Below, piece after piece: positions 58,310 to 64,000 of a stretch of 64,000 bases of DNA (position 1 is its first letter; every line of letters starts with the position of its first letter). The notes under the pieces are model-generated. The model was not told where the DNA came from, did no database searches, and saw only the letters and a list, made by a program, of their open reading frames with translations. The stretch is from Sympetrum striolatum (Eukaryota; Arthropoda; Insecta; Odonata; Libellulidae): NCBI GenBank assembly GCA_947579665.1, contig OX388350.1:39713393-39777392 (forward strand), written 5' to 3'. A program made the translations under genes and the position numbers.

Positions 58310-61300
58310 CGAGTGCATCATTAAGAAGAATGTATAGAATTTATCCGTGAAATTTCAATGAAAGAGTGTGCACTTGTATATTGTATCATTTTATTACTGC
58401 GAAGATACCGAAGTGTGCGATAAGTACCACATGATTAAAATTCGAGATCCGCTATAAGTTTTATGAATAGAGCTTCATGTGATATCTTCATAATATGGTA
58501 TTTGGTTCCACCCGGATGTGGAGAACATATTTGATAGATTAATAACATTATTGGACAGAAGGTATATCAACACTTAAAAGTTCCTAATATTTCTCGGAGT
58601 TAACCTAAATGTATTTCGAAGATAATGTAAAGATTCTATTGCCTTAATTTAAAAGGTAAACTAAAGCTCTAGCTGACATCCTTCTTGATGACTCAAGCTA
58701 ATCCGCTTTCAATTCTTTTTATGTCATTGTTACGCCCGGCTGACCTACATACAACCAATTTCGAAAGAGAGTGACAGAGTGCCCAAGACGATTACAAAAT
58801 GAGAACCAAATCAAATAAGCATCATCTTACACTTATACCAATTCTTATCAATGAAACAGAGAATTAGTTGAAGCTGAAGAGACGAAAAATGACAACTATC
58901 CTCCTACGCTTCTTGGAATCGTTGGATGACTTTCCTTGCCTCGACCTAAAATGGAAGTGAGGAAACTTTCCTCGTCAAAAGGCCGCGTGTGAGACGATCA
59001 GGCCGCGCTTGAGGTGCGGTCTGCACACCTTTGGATAGGTCGATATTGGAAAACGATTCAGTAAAAATGCAATCTGTGAAGTAAAGTAAAGGAGGCTATT
59101 TCCAATTCTAATATCAAGTTGACGTATTAAATGACTGAGAATAAAATAATTTTAATGTCTGAGTTCAATGAAGTGAAGGAAAGGCCGTATTGAACGCTGA
59201 GAAAATGCCGCACGTTCCTTACCTATTATCTAAAACTTCTACAATGGTTTACAAAGGCAAGTCTTGGTATAATTTTCACAGTTTGAAGAGTGGTGAAACG
59301 GTAACATTACTTTTGCATTATAATTTCGCTATAATGGTTATTATAACAAATTTACCAGTTCGACATCTTGACTTATATTTGCAATAAACTTGACTTGATT
59401 ATATTGCAATAAGAAATTCACTAATAAAGCTTTCACTTACTTTCGCCTTCCTTCTTTCCTAAATTCAATTTCCCATTTGTTCATCCTTTTTGCTTACCTA
59501 GAGAGATGTTTTTAAAATGACGTTTAACCCGATTTATAACCTTGTAATTGTTGCCCCTGCTTTTTTATTTATCTCTTCTTTTCGATGTTGTTTTAGTTGC
59601 TGTTTTCCTTTCATTATCACGGTATATTGTCTTTTTCCGCTGTATACGACAAATACATACATAGTGTTTTTATACATTTGAATTTAATATTTATATTTTA
59701 TTTTAATTTTAAATATTTAGTTCAACGGATGTTAGATTTTTTAGCATTAAATTTGTAGCAATATATCCAGCAAAAATAAAACTTTTCATGACATTTCTCT
59801 CGAAGAAAATATTCAGTCCACGTCGGAAAAGTTACGAGCAACGAAGATAATCTATGCGCTAACATCTACAAAAAATCAACGCTAATGAGTCGTAAAATAA
59901 AATGCCACGCGGAGGTTTTTTACTTCGTGATTCCCACCGAATTATACCACACGCAAATATCGTAAACATTAATACACGATTGGCAAATTGAAATTCATTT
60001 GGAAAAGAATGGCCTTGCGGCAAGTGATTTGGCTCAGAGATGGAAACTTAACAATTATGTAAGAAACTTTGATTTTTATAGACGATTTCCTCGCTAAAGA
60101 TTTATGAATTTTTTACGCAATGAGCAACGCCTTTTATCGCAAGTGCATGCATATGTGAGTGACGTAACCGCGGGGGCGAATTGAAAATTCCTTAAACGCG
60201 CGGAGCGTTGAGAGAACTTTTCAGACTTCCCTGGAATGCGAAGAATTCATCGAGTTTCCAGGCTTTTCCATTCATTCGGATAAGTCATTCCTTTCTTTGG
60301 ATTCCTCCGAATCAGCCCAACGTTAACAGAACCCGCAGTGTATGCATATGAGATATGATGGAAAAGTTTGTTCACGTTCAAAATGTCTATGGCGGGCTTA
60401 GTTAAAATTATTCTTTCCATGAAAAGCCATTTGAAAAGGAAAACTATGGCGAACTGTTATGCAACATAAACACTGGCTAACCAAGGATAAAACGTGCATT
60501 TCTAAATTAGTGTTTGAAAAATATTCATTTTCTCATACATTCGAGAATGCAAGGAAAGATTTTTTGAGTATACGAGTACACTACGAAAACACAAAGAGAT
60601 ATAAAACTCGAAAGAAAACGTGAATAAGCTAAGATAAAGCACAACAATTAAAACGGCTATCATTAACATTTATATGTGAAGCGAGAGTAGATTGCAAATC
60701 AATGGCTGGAGCACTCCGTTATAATAATTTATTAATTGATAACGATTAATAATTATCATAAAAAGAAAACTTAAAAAAGTCACGAGATTCCATACAAGGT
60801 ATTCCACATTACCAATACATGAAGTGTTAAGTAGAAATTAAATATATGTTACTGCAATCATTTAGTACAGCTGGAAACAATTTTAATCCCATCTCACGAA
60901 AAGAAATAAACATACTGATAATTTGACAATCAAAACTAATAATTATTAATTAGAAGAATTTAGCGTGATATGCCGAAAGATACAACATACAATTGAGGAT
61001 ATAACCAAATTATTAAAAATTATTATTCAGGATACATAACAATTATACGAAAAACATATAACAATTTAAGTTTTTATTTAAAGTATTATTTTCTCACTCA
61101 CTTTTCCATTCTTATGTTATCTAACAATAGGAAAATAAGTGAATTCCTTTACTTGTTCTTTACGATAATCATACTATCTTCATTTCCTCCAATCCTCATT
61201 ACTTTCGTTTTCTCACAATTTATTTTTAATCCATACATTTCCATAGTTTTCGGCAATATTTGTACCAGAACTTCTATTTTATTTTTATTTTCCGCTAAGA

Positions 61301-61380
61301 TCGTAAGATTAAATACAATTAATTTTCCTTCCTCCCAAGTTTATTCCTTCTGTGTCTGTAAAACAGGGTTTTTTAATTTT
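58310..61380. other. AT-rich stretch, no gene seen
   Basis: Slightly CpG-richer bits occur at 58900-59040 and 60150-60310. Frames at 59190 and 61114 are unrecognised. Confidence 0.4.
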
Positions 61381-61407
61381 TTTCGGTGTGCATAATGTAA
61401 ACATAAC

Positions 61408-61700
61408 TGTCTTTGTGAAAATGCTGTTGGTGGCACATAAACGTAAACACAAAATCAATAAAAATATATATGTTATTTTAGCAGCAGGGTCATTAAAACA
61501 TGCTACTTTGGGGTAACCCGGGGACCCTATAGGCATTTTAAGGGTTAAACATATGTAATCGACATGAAAAATAAAAACGTTTGTGAAAATGCTGTTGGTG
61601 GCGCATAAAATGTAAACACAAAAATTAATAAAAATAATTTAATAACAGAATCAGTAATAATGGCAACCTGGGGTCTTAGAAGACTCCTTTGGGTTAAACA
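61408..61700 (-). mobile_element. Two tandem piggyBac-like ends or MITE fragments
   Basis: GTTTGTGAAAATGCTGTTGG TGGCRCATAAA begins units at about 61410 and 61579. Each ends, on the minus strand, with TTAACCC (TTAACCCTTAAAATGCC near 61548 and TTAACCCAAAGGAG near 61697), followed inward by GGGTCCCCGGG or AAGACCCCAGG. TTAA-CCC with nearby G/C-rich blocks is typical of piggyBac-like ends. A partial third start lies at 61720. Confidence 0.5.
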
Positions 61701-61789
61701 TACCTTAAAGAAATAAAAATGTTTGTGAAAACGATAATATATGAATGTAGATATTACAGTCTAATGTACTTGGATATGATTCAGAGTTC

Positions 61790-62320
61790 ATTTCAACAAC
61801 CAAGACTCCCGATTGGATTCCCGAATCTTTCCGAGCGCAAATTAGCTACCGCGAATCTCGACTCGATCCATCAAAACAAGTGTCGTCGCTTAAGGTCATA
61901 TTGACGGAATAACGCGGGAACTGCTGACTTCTATTTGCAGTCAATTGAGGATGAATTCGCCGAGGATCGACCGAGCGATAATGCCATTAACCGCGGAAGG
62001 GAGCGCTAAATTGCGCGCAGTTTTCCTTGTGTACAATGCCTCAGGTAGCTATTCATCCTCTTTGGCTCCCACTTATTTGTCTTTCCGCTCTTATATAAGT
62101 CTCTATCCACGGATATTTCATTGGCGCCGGAACTCAACGTTCACGATTGCGAAAAGCACACAACGGCGACCTCCATTCCGTAACGTTCCGCGGCACAATG
62201 AGACCGAAAATTGGACGAGGAAGAAAACAAGTTCCTGTTTTTGATTCGCCCGAAATAAATGTTGAGCAAACCCGCTTGTTATCTAAAAGCCCGGAAGATA
62301 TTGCGCCGATCTTGATGAGT
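61790..62320. other. CpG-rich patch, no gene identified
   Basis: Frames of 60-99 codons on plus are unrecognised. Composition resembles the other patches of this domain. Confidence 0.3.
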
Positions 62321-62544
62321 CGAGAATGACTCTATTTTGCTTACAATCGCTGGAATTTCAGATAAGTCGGTCGAGTATTTTCAGCTATTTATCGAATGAG
62401 ACGAAAAGGATAAAGGCTTGTATATCTCGAATTCTTCCAGGAATAAAATCCCAATTCAGCCATTTATTGCGATTTATAGCTGCATGGAAAATGGCTCAAA
62501 ATGCTTCGGTTTCGATTTTCTCGAAATAATGGAATGAAAATATT

Positions 62545-62985
62545 TCTGTTGGTGGTAGTTTTTTTGGGGACATCTGCAGGTAGTCGCCCTTTCTTAAATG
62601 TTTTTTTTTCTCTTGAAATTAAGAATATTTTTATTTTTCTGTAAATGTATTCATTTTATACATGTAATTTACGAAATTTTATAATTGTCAATACTGTATA
62701 GTTATTTTTTAAAGTGTTTTCGCGTTTTTTCACCCCCTTTCTCTGTGTTTTTTCTCGCAATGTGGGATTTCTTTGTCAACCTTCAGTCGCAAAGATTTCT
62801 CCCCACACTCTACTCTGTCTATTTGTTTTACTTAATATGTGTACAAATTATTCCGACATACGAGGTTAGGTGAAACAGAGGTCCACACAGGCCTAACCCT
62901 GCCAATAAAGGGTCTAACTAAACTAAACTAACCCTTCCTAAATTTCGACTACCTGCTGGAGCCCTCCAAAAAACTACCAATAACC
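62545..62985. repeat. Inverted repeat with 45-bp arms, 440 bp span
   Basis: GGTGGTAGTTTTTTTGGGGA to GCAGGTAGTCG (about 62551-62587) is mirrored by CGACTACCTGCTGGAGCCCT to AAAAAACTACCAATAACC (62947-62983). It may be a small MITE; no target duplication is certain. Confidence 0.65.
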
Positions 62986-63607
62986 GATTTTTCTTCTGGG
63001 CCCTTCGTTTATTGAACAAACCTTATAATTTCTAGCGATAAATTCGCTGCAGGGAAGCAAAAACATGTCCGAATGGCTTCATAATCGATTTCTACAATTC
63101 AAACGCGGAGAGAACGAAAAATTTACGCCAAGAACATTCCATGAGGAAACGCTTGCTAGTCTGTGTCGCGGCATACCGTTGTGCCATATGACATCCGAAA
63201 TAACCAAGTGTATTAGTTTTACTTAATGCACGAGCTAAATATTCTGAATACTACAATTTTTCATTAGGTTTCGAACATGTAAGCTATATGCACCATGCTT
63301 TCCGAAATATTTACAGGAAAAATTTAAAATATAAATTCGATATGAGAGGCCGTAAATTTATGGACAGCCATAATAATAAATAAATAGCTTTGCAATTCTC
63401 CACTGGATTAATTTGCACCACCGGTTTCACTTCCAAGGAGGCATCTTAAGGTGAAAAATGAAAAATCCTGAAAATGCTTCCTCGGAAGGGAAACCAGAGT
63501 ACAAATAAATCCTGCGAAAAATTACAAGCCTTTTCAATTATTACCAAAATATAAACCTCTTTATTTTTAATCTAATTCCATGAAACAAGATCCGATTACG
63601 TCTACAA

Positions 63608-64000
63608 ATTAATTTTTTAGAAAAAGTTGAAAAAAGAAAATTTTTCTGTAGAGGTAGTCAGATTTTGCATCACTGAATTGGATATAGATATGAGAAAATA
63701 AAAGTCACTTTGTTTCACTTTCTCGGATATAGATAAATGTCACAAATTATCAATATAGAATCAAGAAATAATAAAAATGTTTAGCTTTTTTTAGTCCGCA
63801 TGTTAATTTTTTTATGAATTCGAAGCTAATAATAGATGACTAGGGTGGTGATTACATTTAAAAAAGTATAATTTTTCTGAAAAAATTGAAAAAAAAGTTT
63901 TTTTTTTCTGTGGAGACAGTCAGCTACACTGAATTGGATATAAACATCAGAGAATAAAAGTCACTTTGTTTCACTTTCTTGGATATAAATAAATTTCACC
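63608..64000 (+). repeat. Satellite-like direct repeat, 256-bp period, running off the window
   Basis: The block TTTCTGTAGAGGTAGTCAG to GGATATAGATAAATGTCAC (63648-63748) recurs at about 63905-63998, with AAAAGTCACTTTGTTTCACT identical in both. The second unit is cut by the window edge. Confidence 0.75.

Noticed and set aside
62862..62940. Telomere-like TTAGG repeats
   Set aside because: Only scattered GGTTAG/CTAACC words, no tandem run.

Overview
The window looks like a piece of a repeat-rich, AT-leaning arthropod genome, most likely an insect. Coding density is very low, introns have GT/AG borders, and there is a full eukaryotic transposon fauna: pogo/Tigger, PIF/Harbinger, Helitron, Polinton/Maverick, RTE-type LINEs, tRNA-derived SINEs and several MITEs. 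The one intact cellular gene belongs to a family known from insects (Pinocchio). No rRNA, functional tRNA, operon or CRISPR is visible. I cannot name the species.

Region by region. 1-5.5 kb: a decayed Tigger DNA transposon (282-3687, TA target duplication) carrying two SINE copies, then a Helitron helicase scrap on the minus strand and the broken last exon of a MOV10-like RNA helicase. 6.2-11.4 kb: a 5.2-kb element whose two ends are inverted and built of long arrays of CAACGTTG-like repeats. A second genomic copy of its target (11876-12050) shows the empty site. Inside it lie a TA-flanked MITE, a LINE fragment and a possible LTR end. 12.3-15.5 kb: Polinton DNA polymerase remains with a small internal inversion, bracketed by an inverted repeat, plus a 51-bp (17-codon) minisatellite and a 36-bp palindrome. 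16.5-17.1 kb: an RTE reverse-transcriptase scrap and a perfect 30-bp-arm hairpin.

19.07-20.60 kb, minus strand: a complete three-exon gene that splices cleanly to a 162-residue Pinocchio-family protein with a cysteine-rich core. Its leader exon and promoter probably lie near 21.1-21.4 kb.

21.4-64 kb: no convincing protein-coding exon. This large non-coding domain alternates AT-rich stretches with CpG-rich, less repetitive patches (about 24.4-25.1, 26.0-26.7, 27.4-27.9, 29.5-30.1, 31.1-31.5, 32.7-33.2, 39.3-39.9, 43.8-44.1, 46.5-47.5, 48.2-49.2, 49.5-50.7, 54.1-54.6 and 61.8-62.3 kb). It could be intergenic DNA or a giant intron with regulatory elements. It also holds a PIF/Harbinger element (33676-35579), SINE copies, foldback MITEs, an RTE 3' fragment, two piggyBac-like ends and several tandem duplications.

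The best leads for something not routinely described are the 5.2-kb element with repeat-array ends and a natural empty site, two hammerhead-ribozyme-like cores with compatible stems at 32.2 and 50.97 kb, the 17-codon in-frame repeat at 13.1 kb, and the micro-inversion inside the Polinton polymerase.
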